A stretch of DNA of 64,000 nt from Egibacteraceae bacterium (GTDB lineage Bacteria > Actinomycetota > Nitriliruptoria > Euzebyales > Egibacteraceae), in contig JAUJNX010000002.1 in the NCBI GenBank assembly GCA_030447925.1, positions 186,001 through 250,000 of the forward strand, read 5' to 3'. The notes under the pieces were generated by a model. The model ran no database searches. It was given only the letters and a program-made list of their open reading frames with translations, and was not told the DNA's origin. The first letter of the stretch is position 1. Every line of letters begins with the position of its first letter. This document shows, one piece after another, positions 28,007-35,750 of the stretch. A program made the translations under genes and the position numbers.

Positions 28007-28267
28007 TCAGCCGCGCTCCAAGCGGGCGTGGCGGTCGCCGCAGGTCAGGCAGACGAACTCCACGGCGTCGTCACGCAGCTCCAGCACCCCGCCGCGGCGG
28101 GCGCAGCGGGGGCACCGCGCGGACGACGTCCACAGGTCGGGCCGGTCACCGGCCGCCGACCACTCCCGCGCGTCCCCGCGGCGTCGGCGGACGTGGTGGT
28201 GGTTGGTGACCAGCCAGGCGGCGGCGAGCACCAGCCCGCCGGCGCCGACCAGCAGCGCGGGCTCCAT
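28007..28267 (-). CDS. Small membrane-anchored zinc-ribbon protein
   Basis: The 86-residue protein has one N-terminal membrane helix (ALLVGAGGLVLAAAWLV), a basic His/Arg segment (NHHHVRRRRGD) and a C-terminal zinc ribbon (ARCPRCARRG ... VCLTCGDRHARLE). No specific function is known to me. The ATG has TAGCGT 7 nt upstream. It is divergent from pepA and convergent with gpmA. Confidence 0.65.
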   Translation of the reverse strand: MEPALLVGAGGLVLAAAWLVTNHHHVRRRRGDAREWSAAGDRPDLWTSSARCPRCARRGGVLELRDDAVEFVCLTCGDRHARLERG

Positions 28268-28274
28268 GCCGCCA

Positions 28275-28280
28275 ACGCTA
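28275..28280 (-). promoter_or_regulatory. Leaderless -10 box of the zinc-ribbon gene
   Basis: TAGCGT (minus strand) lies 7 nt before the ATG at 28267. Confidence 0.5.
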
Positions 28281-28349
28281 GAGCGTCGTCTCCCTGTTCG
28301 TGAGCCGCCCGCGCCTGCCGGCGGCGCGGTCGACGGTCGGCCGTCCCCG

Positions 28350-28355
28350 TAGACT
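28350..28355 (+). promoter_or_regulatory. Leaderless -10 box of pepA
   Basis: TAGACT lies 6 nt before the GTG at 28362. Confidence 0.5.
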
Positions 28356-28361
28356 CGCGCG

Positions 28362-29834
28362 GTGCTGACCCTTCTCCCCGACTCCGCCGACCCGCGCGAG
28401 GTGCGCGCCGACCTGGTCGCCGTCCCCGTCTTCAAGGGCGGGATCGACGGGCCGGGCGTGCAGCTCACCCTCGCCGCCCTGGGGCTGGACGCCTTCCCCG
28501 TCACCCCCGACTTCCGGGGCGAGATCGGCCAGTCGCTGCTGCTGGCCGCGCCGGGGATCGCCGCGGCCGGGGTCCTGCTCGTCGGGCTGGGGCGCATGGA
28601 CGAGGTCGACGCGACCCGGCTGCGCGAGGCCGCGGGCGTGGCCGCCCGTGCCGGCGCGGAGGTCGAGCGCATCGCCACGACCCTCGCCCAGGTCGACGCC
28701 GGCCGCGCGACGCTGGAGGCCGTGGCGGAGGGCTTCGCCCTCGGGGCGCACGCCGACCACCGCTTCCGCACGCGCGACGGGGGCGCCCCCCGGCTCCGCG
28801 AGGTCGTCGTGCTGGTGCCGTCGACCCAGATGGAGGACGCGCGCGCCGCCCTCGCCCACGCGACGGTGACGGCGCGCGCCACGCTCGCCGCGCGCGACCT
28901 GGTGAACCTCCCCCCCGACCGCAAGCGCCCGCCGGAGCTGGCAGGGCTGATCGCCGACCTGGCCGGGCCCGCGTGCGAGGTGCGGGTGCGCGACCGCGAC
29001 GACCTGGCGCGCGAGGGCTTCGGCGGCCTGCTCGCCGTCGGCCGCGGTTCGTCGGCCGGGCCGCGGCTGGTGGAGCTGCACTACCGCCCGGAGGACCCCC
29101 TCGGGTCGGTCGTGGTGGCGGGCAAGGGCATCACGTTCGACACCGGCGGGCTGAACCTCAAGCGCGGCACGTCCCTGGCGGCGATGAAGAGCGACATGGC
29201 CGGGGCCGCGGCGGTCGCGGCGGCCTGCTCCGCGCTGGCCGACCTGGGCATCCGCGTCGAGGTGACCGGCCTGTGCGCGCTCGCGGAGAACATGCCCGGC
29301 GGCGACGCCCAGCGCCCGTCCGACGTGCTGGCGTCCTACGGCGGGACGACCGTCGAGGTGCTGGACACCGACGCGGAGGGCCGGCTGGTCCTGGCCGACG
29401 CGCTGCGCTACGGCGCGGGGCTGGGGCCCGACGCGATGGTGGACCTCGCGACCCTGACCGGAGCCGCGGCCACCGCCGTCGGCCCCTACGCCGCGGCGCT
29501 GATGGGCACCGACGACGCGCTGGTCGGCGACCTGCGCCAGGCCGCCCAGGTCGCGGGTGAGGACGTGTGGCCGCTGCCGCTGTGGCCCGCCCTCGAGCGG
29601 TTCCTCGACACCCCCGTCGCCGACCTGGTCAACACCGGCGACGACCACGGCGGCGGGTCGATCATGGGCGGGCTGTTCCTGCGGCGCTTCACCGCGGGCG
29701 TCCCCTGGGCGCACCTGGACATCGCCGGACCCGCGTTCCTGGAACCCGAGCTGGCCCGCGGCCACATGCCCGCCGGCGGCACCGGATTCGGCGTCCGCAC
29801 CCTGCTCGCCTGGCTCGAGCGCCGCCCCGCCTAG
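28362..29834 (+). CDS. pepA: Leucyl aminopeptidase (M17)
   Basis: The 490-residue M17 enzyme removes N-terminal residues from peptides with two metal ions. The catalytic domain is complete: VAGKGITFDTGGLNLK (Lys and Asp ligands), MKSDMAGAAAVAAA, CALAENMPGGDAQRPSD, and VLDTDAEGRLVLADAL, the family signature with Asp/Glu ligands and the catalytic Arg. The GTG at 28362 follows a leaderless-type box. The stop TAG lies in CTAG at 29831-29834, the exact target of the insertion sequences that follow. Confidence 0.95.
   Translation: MLTLLPDSADPREVRADLVAVPVFKGGIDGPGVQLTLAALGLDAFPVTPDFRGEIGQSLLLAAPGIAAAGVLLVGLGRMDEVDATRLREAAGVAARAGAEVERIATTLAQVDAGRATLEAVAEGFALGAHADHRFRTRDGGAPRLREVVVLVPSTQMEDARAALAHATVTARATLAARDLVNLPPDRKRPPELAGLIADLAGPACEVRVRDRDDLAREGFGGLLAVGRGSSAGPRLVELHYRPEDPLGSVVVAGKGITFDTGGLNLKRGTSLAAMKSDMAGAAAVAAACSALADLGIRVEVTGLCALAENMPGGDAQRPSDVLASYGGTTVEVLDTDAEGRLVLADALRYGAGLGPDAMVDLATLTGAAATAVGPYAAALMGTDDALVGDLRQAAQVAGEDVWPLPLWPALERFLDTPVADLVNTGDDHGGGSIMGGLFLRRFTAGVPWAHLDIAGPAFLEPELARGHMPAGGTGFGVRTLLAWLERRPA
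29831..29834. repeat. Left target-site duplication of the IS5 element (CTAG)
   Basis: CTAG here and at 30907-30910 flank the IS5-type element exactly outside its inverted repeats; CTAG fits the YTAR target of IS5. Confidence 0.75.
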
Positions 29835-30848
29835 AGCGTGTCTGACGGATGGTGGCGGGTGAGGTCGCGGGTCCAGATGCGCATGGAGGCGACGTCGATG
29901 GTGCCTTCGAAGACGTACAGGCGTTTGTCGGTGCGCATCGCGACCGCCCGGTAGGCCTTGATCTTGTTGACGCACCGCTCGGTGCTGTTGCGCTGCTTGT
30001 AGACCTGGGCGTCAAAGACGGGAGGGCGGCCGCCGGTGCTGCCGCGGCGGCGCCGGTTGGCCTGCTGGTCGGCCGGTTCGGGATCACCGCCCGGACGCGC
30101 CGGCGGCGCAGCTGGGCGCGTAGCGCCCGGTTGGAGTAGGCCTTGTCGCCCAGCAGCCGGCCCGGCCGGGTCCGCGGGCGGCCCCCGCCCTGGCCGGCGG
30201 ACCTTGAGCCGGTCCAGCAGCGGCCCGGCGGCCAGCGCGTCGCCGCGCTGGCCGGCGGTGGTGACCCTGGCCAGCGGCCTGGCGCGGGCGTCGGCCAGCA
30301 GATGGATCTTGGTGCTCAGCCCGCCGCGGGACCGCCCGATCCCCTCCCGATCCGCCCGCCGCCGCGACCGGCGGCACCAACGTCACCGTCAGTGCGGTCA
30401 GGCGGCGGATCGTTGTGATTCGGTAGCGCCCCCTGTGGGACCGGAGGGTCCCGCCACCTCCTCCAGCACGCCGACCAGCCGGGCGGCGGGCACGTCGGCG
30501 GGCGGGGCGTGGCGGGCGCCGGCGGCGTGCTGATGCGCCCGCACCACCGTCGAGTCGATCCCCACCGTCCACTCGCCCTCCCCGGCGTCACAGCCGACCC
30601 GCAGCCCGTCCAGCACCCGCTCCCACGTCCCGTCGCCAGACCAGCGGCGATGCCGCTCATACACCGTCTGCCACGGCCCATACCCAGGCGGCAAGTCCCG
30701 CCACGGACACCCCGTCCGGGCCCGCCACACCACCCCGTTGACCACCTGCCGGTGATCCCGCCACCGGCCCCCGCCGCGGCGTGGCATCCGGCAGCAACGG
30801 CTCGATCACCGCCCACTCTGCATCCGAAAGATCATGACGACTCTGCAT
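29832..30848 (-). pseudogene. IS5-family transposase, broken by several frameshifts
   Basis: Pieces of one DDE transposase can be read in different frames: MQSRHDLSDAEWAVIEPLLPD from 30848; then VVNGVVWRARTGCPWRDLPPGYGPW ... TVGIDSTVVRAHQHAAGARH ending at 30398; then the middle in other frames; and finally a segment reading VYKQRNSTERCVNKIKAYRAVAMRTDKRLY and ending HHPSDTL at 29832. At least three shifts are needed (near 30785, around 30400 and near 30077). Many IS5 relatives make the product from two overlapping frames, but the extra shifts go beyond that, so the copy is probably dead. Confidence 0.85.
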
Positions 30849-30906
30849 GCCGCCGGTCTACCCGGCCCGCACCCAAACCCGCGCAACCACCTTCGTCAGA
30901 CACGCC
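29835..30906 (-). mobile_element. IS5-family insertion sequence (degenerate copy)
   Basis: The ends are imperfect inverted repeats sharing GCGTGTCTGACG at 29836 on the left and complementary at about 30894-30905 on the right. The 1072-bp element is bounded by CTAG on both sides. It inserted into the left target duplication of the neighbouring IS481 element. Confidence 0.85.
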
Positions 30907-30911
30907 CTAGC
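30906..30911. repeat. Left 6-bp target duplication of the IS481 element (CCTAGC)
   Basis: CCTAGC directly precedes the left end of the IS481 element; the same six bases at 31946-31951 follow its right end. It fits the NCTAGN target preference known for IS481. Confidence 0.75.
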
Positions 30912-31866
30912 TGTGCTTCGCCGGGAGGTTGTTGACGGCTGACATGGGTGTGCCTCCTTGGTGGGCCATGTGGGGTCGGTGCCAGTTGTAGTGGTGCAGC
31001 CAGCGGTCCAGGTCGTCGAGGCGGTCCTGGTTGCTGGTGTAGGCGGTGGCGTAGGCCCATTCGTGCTTGAGGGTGAGGTTGAGCCGCTCGACCTTGCCGT
31101 TGGTCTGGGGGCGGTAGGCGCGGGTGCGCAGGTGCTGGACGTCGTGGGCGGTCAGGACGCCGGCGACGGCCGCCGAGCGGTAGGCCATGGCGTTGTCGGT
31201 CATGACCTGCTGGACGGTGATGCCATGGGCGGCGAACCAGGCGATCGCCCGGGCGAAGAACCCGGCGGCGGTGTCTTTGCGCTCGTCGGGGTGCGCCTCG
31301 ATGTAGGCGACGCGGCTGTGGTCGTCCACCGCGCTGTGCAGGTAGTCAAATCCGACGCCGCTGCGGTTGCGGCGGCCGACCTGGCGGCCCAGCGCCTGCC
31401 AGCCGCCGCCATCAGGGATACGCCCTTGCTTTTTGACGTCGACGTGGACCAGCTCGCCGGGGCTGTCGCGCTGGTAGCGCACTACCGTGCGGGTGGGCCG
31501 GTCGATGTCGGCCAGCCGCGGCATGCCGTGACGGCGTAGTACCCGGTGCACCGTGGAGCGGGCTTCGCCCAACGCCCAGCCGATCCGGTGGGGCCCTTCC
31601 AGCGTCGCGGCGCGCCGGTCAAGGATCGCCTGCTCCCGCTGTGGCGACAGCCGCCCGGGGCTGTGGTGCGGCCGGCACGAGCGGTCGGCCAACCCGGCGT
31701 CGCCCTCGGCGTCGTAGCGGGCCAGCCACTTGTATGCCGTCGCCCGCGAACAGCCCAGCGCCTCGGCCGCTACCGCAGGTGTCCAGCCCTGCCGGCGGAC
31801 CCTGTCCACCAACAACCTGCGGGCAGCCACGGTCAACACCGCACGCGGGTGACTACGATGCGCCAC
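30907..31866 (-). CDS. IS481-family transposase
   Basis: The 319-residue protein has an N-terminal HTH (VAAEALGCSRATAYKWLARYDAEGDAGLADRS) and an rve-type DDE integrase core (VHVDVKKQGRIPDGGG, DDHSRVAYIEAHPDE, MTDNAMAYRS, YRPQTNGKVERLNLTLKHEW with the catalytic Glu, then HHYNWHRPHMAHQGGTP). The GTG at 31866 is chosen because AAGGAGG lies 6 nt upstream. The frame is intact. Its TAG stop is not in the element: it is supplied by the CTAG of the target site. Confidence 0.93.
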   Translation of the reverse strand: MAHRSHPRAVLTVAARRLLVDRVRRQGWTPAVAAEALGCSRATAYKWLARYDAEGDAGLADRSCRPHHSPGRLSPQREQAILDRRAATLEGPHRIGWALGEARSTVHRVLRRHGMPRLADIDRPTRTVVRYQRDSPGELVHVDVKKQGRIPDGGGWQALGRQVGRRNRSGVGFDYLHSAVDDHSRVAYIEAHPDERKDTAAGFFARAIAWFAAHGITVQQVMTDNAMAYRSAAVAGVLTAHDVQHLRTRAYRPQTNGKVERLNLTLKHEWAYATAYTSNQDRLDDLDRWLHHYNWHRPHMAHQGGTPMSAVNNLPAKHS

Positions 31867-31945
31867 GAGAGCCTCCTTGCCCGGAACCGTGAGAAGAACC
31901 AGGCGGGAGGCTCTCACCTCGTCTGCAATCTCCCGAGGAACTACA
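30912..31945 (-). mobile_element. IS481-family insertion sequence (intact)
   Basis: The 1034-bp element begins TGTGCTTCGCCGGGAGGTTG and ends with the complement of TGTAGTTCCTCGGGAGATTG, imperfect terminal inverted repeats of about 26 bp. It is flanked by 6-bp CCTAGC duplications. It inserted between pepA and marR, at their shared stop site. Confidence 0.9.
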
Positions 31946-31951
31946 CCTAGC
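31946..31951. repeat. Right 6-bp target duplication of the IS481 element (CCTAGC)
   Basis: Second copy of CCTAGC; it contains the stop codon of marR on the minus strand. Confidence 0.75.
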
Positions 31952-32462
31952 CCGTGTCTCCCGACGCCGGGCTGGGGCGCCGCCCGGCGTCCGAGGTGCG
32001 CCTCGAGCTGGCGCCGTCTCCGGCCCCGGCCAGGTCGTCGGCGGTCGCCACCACCTCGAGCAGCGCGCGCAGGTCGGCGGCGGCGGCGACGCCGAGCGCG
32101 TCGACGGCCGCGCGGTCCAGGTCGCTGACCGCCGCGTCCGCCTCGGCCAGCCGACCCACGCCCTCGGCGGTGAGGTGCAGCTCGAGCACGTGGGCGTGCA
32201 GCTCGTGGCGGCGGCGCTCCAGCAGCCCGCGCTCCTCGAGACGGGCCACCAACCCGGCGACGTTCTGCGGCGTCACCCCCAGCGCGCGGGCGAGCGCGGC
32301 CCCGGTGATCCCCGGCGCCCTAGCGACGTGGAGAAGGACCGCGTAGTGGGCGCCCGCGATGCCGGTGGGCCGCAGGCGCTGCTCCTTCGCGGCCTCGACG
32401 GCCAGGAACGCGCGCCGCAGGGCCCAGATGACCCGGTGAGAGGACCCCGGCGCGTGCGGCAT
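31947..32462 (-). CDS. MarR-family transcriptional regulator
   Basis: The 171-residue protein has a winged-helix MarR core (GIAGAHYAVLLHVARAPGITGAALARALGVTPQNVAGLVARLEERGLLERRRHEL) with wing and dimerisation helices. A 30-residue low-complexity tail follows. It is divergent from an SDR gene, the usual layout for a MarR repressor and its target, and a palindrome lies in the shared gap. The ATG has TACGAT 6 nt upstream. Its stop lies in the IS481 target duplication, so the insertion left the protein intact. Confidence 0.88.
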   Translation of the reverse strand: MPHAPGSSHRVIWALRRAFLAVEAAKEQRLRPTGIAGAHYAVLLHVARAPGITGAALARALGVTPQNVAGLVARLEERGLLERRRHELHAHVLELHLTAEGVGRLAEADAAVSDLDRAAVDALGVAAAADLRALLEVVATADDLAGAGDGASSRRTSDAGRRPSPASGDTG

Positions 32463-32468
32463 CGCCTC

Positions 32469-32474
32469 ATCGTA
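32469..32474 (-). promoter_or_regulatory. Leaderless -10 box of marR
   Basis: TACGAT (minus strand) lies 6 nt before the ATG at 32462. Confidence 0.45.
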
Positions 32475-32492
32475 GTGGCTGTTCCAATGACC

Positions 32493-32538
32493 GACCTATC
32501 ATCAAGTGCTTGACCTATAACAGGTGATGGCGGAGAGT
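32493..32538 (+). promoter_or_regulatory. Promoter and operator of the SDR gene
   Basis: TTGACC (32510-32515) and GAGAGT (32533-32538), 17 nt apart and 7 nt before the ATG, form a plausible leaderless promoter. The palindrome TCAAG-TG-CTTGA (32502-32513) overlaps the -35 box, and GACCTAT is repeated at 32493 and 32512. MarR binding here is inferred. Confidence 0.45.
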
Positions 32539-32545
32539 ACGGTGC

Positions 32546-33361
32546 ATGAGCCTCCTGCCGCCCCCCGCCAGCACCCCCCGCACCGCCGTGGTCACCGGCG
32601 CCTCATCCGGGATCGGCCTGGCCTACGCCCGCGCCCTGGCCCGCCTCGGCCACCCGCTCGTGCTGGTCGCCCGGCGCGCCGACCGTCTGCAGGACCTCGC
32701 CGAGGAGGTCGAGCGGGACCACGGGGTGGTGGCGGAGGTCCTGGCGGCCGACCTCACCGACCCGGCTGATCTCGCGCGCGCCACGGCCCGGGTCGGGGCC
32801 GGCGACGTCGCGGTGCTGGTGAACAACGCGGGCATCGGCGGGTACGCGCCCTTCGCGGAGGTCGACGCCGCCACCGTCAGCGCCGTCAACGCGCTGAACG
32901 TGCACGCGCCCGTGGCGCTCACCCACGCGGCGGTGCCCCACCTGGTGGCCCGCGGCGGCGGGGCGATCGTCAACGTCGCCTCGATGCTGGCGTTCAGCAG
33001 CGGCCTGACCGAGGACTTCTTCCCCGCGCGCGCCACCTACGCGGCGGGCAAGGCCTACCTCGTCGCCTTCACCCGGCTGCTCGCCGGCGAGATCGCCGGC
33101 ACCGGCGCCGTGGCGCAGGTCCTGTGCCCGGGGATGGTGGCCAGCGGGTTCCACGCGGGCGCGGCGGCACCCGGGCTCCCGCTGATGGCGGCGGAGGACG
33201 TCGTGACCGCCAGCCTGGCCGCCCTGCGCACGGGCGAGGTGATCTGCGCGCCGGGCCTGGCGGACCCCGCCGCGGTCGACGCCCTGGCGGGGGCGGAGCG
33301 GGCGCTGCTGTTCTCGGGCGGCACCTCGCCCACCCTCGCGGACCGCTACCGGGCCGCCTGA
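32546..33361 (+). CDS. Short-chain dehydrogenase/reductase
   Basis: The 271-residue classical SDR has VVTGASSGIGLAYARALA (cofactor Gly motif), VLVARRADRLQ (an arginine pair favouring NADPH), ADLTDPADL, VLVNNAGIGGY, IVNVASMLAFSSG with the catalytic serine, TYAAGKAYLVAF (YxxxK), and LCPGMVASGFH. The substrate is unknown. It is probably controlled by the divergent MarR protein. Confidence 0.9.
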   Translation: MSLLPPPASTPRTAVVTGASSGIGLAYARALARLGHPLVLVARRADRLQDLAEEVERDHGVVAEVLAADLTDPADLARATARVGAGDVAVLVNNAGIGGYAPFAEVDAATVSAVNALNVHAPVALTHAAVPHLVARGGGAIVNVASMLAFSSGLTEDFFPARATYAAGKAYLVAFTRLLAGEIAGTGAVAQVLCPGMVASGFHAGAAAPGLPLMAAEDVVTASLAALRTGEVICAPGLADPAAVDALAGAERALLFSGGTSPTLADRYRAA

Positions 33362-33376
33362 CCGCGGCGCCCCGCC

Positions 33377-33398
33377 GGCCGGCCCGCGCTGGCCGGCC
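33377..33398. terminator. Bidirectional hairpin between the SDR gene and nei
   Basis: GGCCGGCC is repeated around CGCGCT, giving a perfect 8-bp stem between two convergent genes. Confidence 0.5.
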
Positions 33399-33407
33399 CA
33401 CGCGGGG

Positions 33408-34247
33408 TCAGCTCGCGGCCTCCAGGGCGGCGGGGGCGTGCTGGCAGGAGGGGCAGGCGAAGATCGCGCGCAGCGCGGAGGTCCAGGTCAGGACCGTCGT
33501 GCCGCACCGGCGGCAGGGCAACCCGTCGCGCTTGTAGACGTAGACCCGCTCGCCGCCGGGGACCTGGCTGCGGGTGCGCACGCCCACGTCGGCCGGGTCG
33601 ACGGTGAGGATGCGCCCCGCCTTCTCACCGTCGCGGAGCATCGCGGCGACGGTCGCCCAGATCCGGTCGAACTCGGGGCGGCTGAGCGCGCGGGCGGGGC
33701 GCTCGGGCCACAGCCCGGTGACGAACAGCGCCTCGCAGCGATAGACGTTGCCGACGCCGGAGAGGATGCGCTGGTCGAGCAGCGCCGCGCCGATCGGGAT
33801 GGTCCGGCGGGCCAGCGCCGCCCACGCCCGCTCGGGGTCGGCGTCGCGGCGCAGCGGGTCGGGCCCCAGGCGCGCCACGAGCGCGTCCTCCTGCGCCGGG
33901 TCGACCAGGTCGCACGCCGTCGGCCCGGCGAGGTGCAGGACGATGTCGTCGGCCACCAGGCGCAGGCGCGTCCCCGCCGTCGTGGGCGGGAGGGGATCGG
34001 CGGGGTCCTCGCGGCGGAAGGCCCGGAACTTGCCGTACAGGCCCAGGTGGACGTGCAGGGTGTCCCCCGCCGACCACCGGTAGAACAGGTGCTTGCCGTA
34101 GGCCTCGATGCCGGTGAGGGTCTGGCCGTCCAGCACCGCCGCGCCCGCCGCGAACCGCCCCTGGGGCGAGTCGGCGCGGACCACCTTGCCCTTCAGCGCG
34201 CGGCGCTGGAGGCGCGCCGCGCGGTGGATCGTGTGGCCCTCGGGCAC
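33408..34247 (-). CDS. nei: Fpg/Nei-family DNA glycosylase (endonuclease VIII-like)
   Basis: The 279-residue protein starts (M)PEGHTIHRAAR, where proline 2 and glutamate 3 are the catalytic pair; the His form PEGHT marks the Nei2/Nei branch. Helix-two-turn-helix residues (LDQRILSGVGNVYRCEALF) and a C-terminal zinc finger (CRRCG ... FACPSCQ) complete the fold. It removes oxidised bases and nicks DNA in base-excision repair. The GTG at 34247 is fixed by the conserved proline; the upstream open frame is spurious. It ends the gcvP run. Confidence 0.92.
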   Translation of the reverse strand: MPEGHTIHRAARLQRRALKGKVVRADSPQGRFAAGAAVLDGQTLTGIEAYGKHLFYRWSAGDTLHVHLGLYGKFRAFRREDPADPLPPTTAGTRLRLVADDIVLHLAGPTACDLVDPAQEDALVARLGPDPLRRDADPERAWAALARRTIPIGAALLDQRILSGVGNVYRCEALFVTGLWPERPARALSRPEFDRIWATVAAMLRDGEKAGRILTVDPADVGVRTRSQVPGGERVYVYKRDGLPCRRCGTTVLTWTSALRAIFACPSCQHAPAALEAAS

Positions 34248-34267
34248 GTCAGTCGACCACAGCGGCG

Positions 34268-35749
34268 TCAACCGCCGTCGGGCTGCCAGCGCACCCGCAG
34301 GCGGCGTGCGGCCAGGGCCTCGTCCAGCCGCCCCACCGGCGTCGTCGTCGGCGCGGCGCGCAGCAGGTCGGGGTCGGTGCCCGCCTCGGCGACGGCCTGG
34401 TTGAGCGCGGCGGCGAAGGCGTCGAGGGTCTCGCGCGACTCGGTCTCGGTCGGCTCGACCATGAGCGCCTCGTCGACGATCAGCGGGAAGTAGTTGGTCG
34501 GCGGGTGGAAGCCCAGGTCGATGAGGCGCTTGCACAGGTCGGTGACGCGCACCCCGTGGGCGCGCAGCGACGCGCCGGTGACGACGAACTCGTGCATCGG
34601 CCGGTGCTGCGGGAAACCCAGGGGCAGCGACCCGGTCACCTGCGCGGCGACGTAGTTGGCGTTCAGCACCGCCTTGGCGCTCATCTGCGCCAGCCCGTCG
34701 CCGCCGAGGGCCAGCAGGAACGCGTACGCGCGCACCAGGACCCCGACGTTGCCGTGGAAGCCGTGGAGGCGGCCGATCGACTTGGGGCGGTCGGCATCCC
34801 AGCGGTAGGTCTCGCCGTCCAGGGCGACCACCGGTCCGGGCAGGTAGGGCGCCAGCCGGTCGGAGACGACCACCGGGCCGGCGCCGGGGCCGCCGCCGCC
34901 GTGGGGGGTCGCGAAGGTCTTGTGGACGTTGAGGTGGACGACGTCGAAGCCCATGTCCCCCGGCCGCGCGCGCCCGCAGATGGCGTTGAAGTTCGCGCCG
35001 TCGTAGTACAGCAGCGCGCCCGCCGCCCGCAGGATCGAGGAGATCCTTGCGATCTCGACCTCGAAGACCCCGACGGTGTTGGGGTTGGTCAGCATCAGCC
35101 CGGCGGTCTGCCCGTCGACCAGGCCCTCCAGCGCGTCGACGTCCACCAGCCCGTCGGGGCCGCTGGGGACGGTCACGACGTCGTACCCGCACATGGCGGC
35201 GCTGGCGGGGTTGGTCCCGTGCGCGGAGTCCGGGACGATGATCGTGCGGCGGGCGTCCCCGCGGTCCTCGTGGTAGGCGCGGATGAGCATCAGCCCGGTC
35301 AGCTCGCCCTGGGCACCGGCGGCGGGCTGGAACGATGCGGCCGACAGGCCGGTCAGCTCCGCCAGCCAGCGCTCCAGGTCCCACAGCAGCCCGAGGGTCC
35401 CCTGCGCCGCGCTGTCCGGCGCCCACGGGTGCAGGTCCCGGAACCCGGGCAGGGCCGCGGCGGCGTCCGCGACGCGCGGGTTGTACTTCATGGAGCACGA
35501 GCCCAGCGGGTAGAAGCCCGCGTCGATCCCGTGGTTGCGCTGGGACAGCCGGGTGAGGTGGCGCACGACGTCCAGCTCGCCCAGCTCGGGCAGCGCGATG
35601 GGGGCGTCCGCGAGCTCCACGCCGGGCAGCGCGCCGGCCGGGTCGACCTCGGGGACGTCCAGGACCGGCAGCGACGAGGCGCGGCGACCGGGCCGGGAGT
35701 GCGCAAAGGCGGTCGGCTCGTCCGCGTGGGGCGGTCCCATCAGGGGCAT
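34268..35749 (-). CDS. gcvPB: Glycine dehydrogenase (decarboxylating) subunit 2
   Basis: The 493-residue protein is the C-terminal-type half of the split P protein of the glycine cleavage system. YPLGSCSMKYNPRV near residue 80 and the PLP lysine motif HLNVHKTFATPHGGGGPG are diagnostic. With subunit 1 it decarboxylates glycine and loads the aminomethyl group on lipoyl-GcvH. It begins 1 nt after gcvPA. Mycobacteria and Streptomyces have a fused GcvP, so the split form is a useful lineage clue. Confidence 0.95.
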   Translation of the reverse strand: MPLMGPPHADEPTAFAHSRPGRRASSLPVLDVPEVDPAGALPGVELADAPIALPELGELDVVRHLTRLSQRNHGIDAGFYPLGSCSMKYNPRVADAAAALPGFRDLHPWAPDSAAQGTLGLLWDLERWLAELTGLSAASFQPAAGAQGELTGLMLIRAYHEDRGDARRTIIVPDSAHGTNPASAAMCGYDVVTVPSGPDGLVDVDALEGLVDGQTAGLMLTNPNTVGVFEVEIARISSILRAAGALLYYDGANFNAICGRARPGDMGFDVVHLNVHKTFATPHGGGGPGAGPVVVSDRLAPYLPGPVVALDGETYRWDADRPKSIGRLHGFHGNVGVLVRAYAFLLALGGDGLAQMSAKAVLNANYVAAQVTGSLPLGFPQHRPMHEFVVTGASLRAHGVRVTDLCKRLIDLGFHPPTNYFPLIVDEALMVEPTETESRETLDAFAAALNQAVAEAGTDPDLLRAAPTTTPVGRLDEALAARRLRVRWQPDGG

Positions 35750-35750
35750 C

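Noticed and set aside
29832-30848. Programmed frameshifting of the IS5 transposase
   Set aside because: One shift could be programmed, but at least three are needed, including single-base losses inside conserved motifs.
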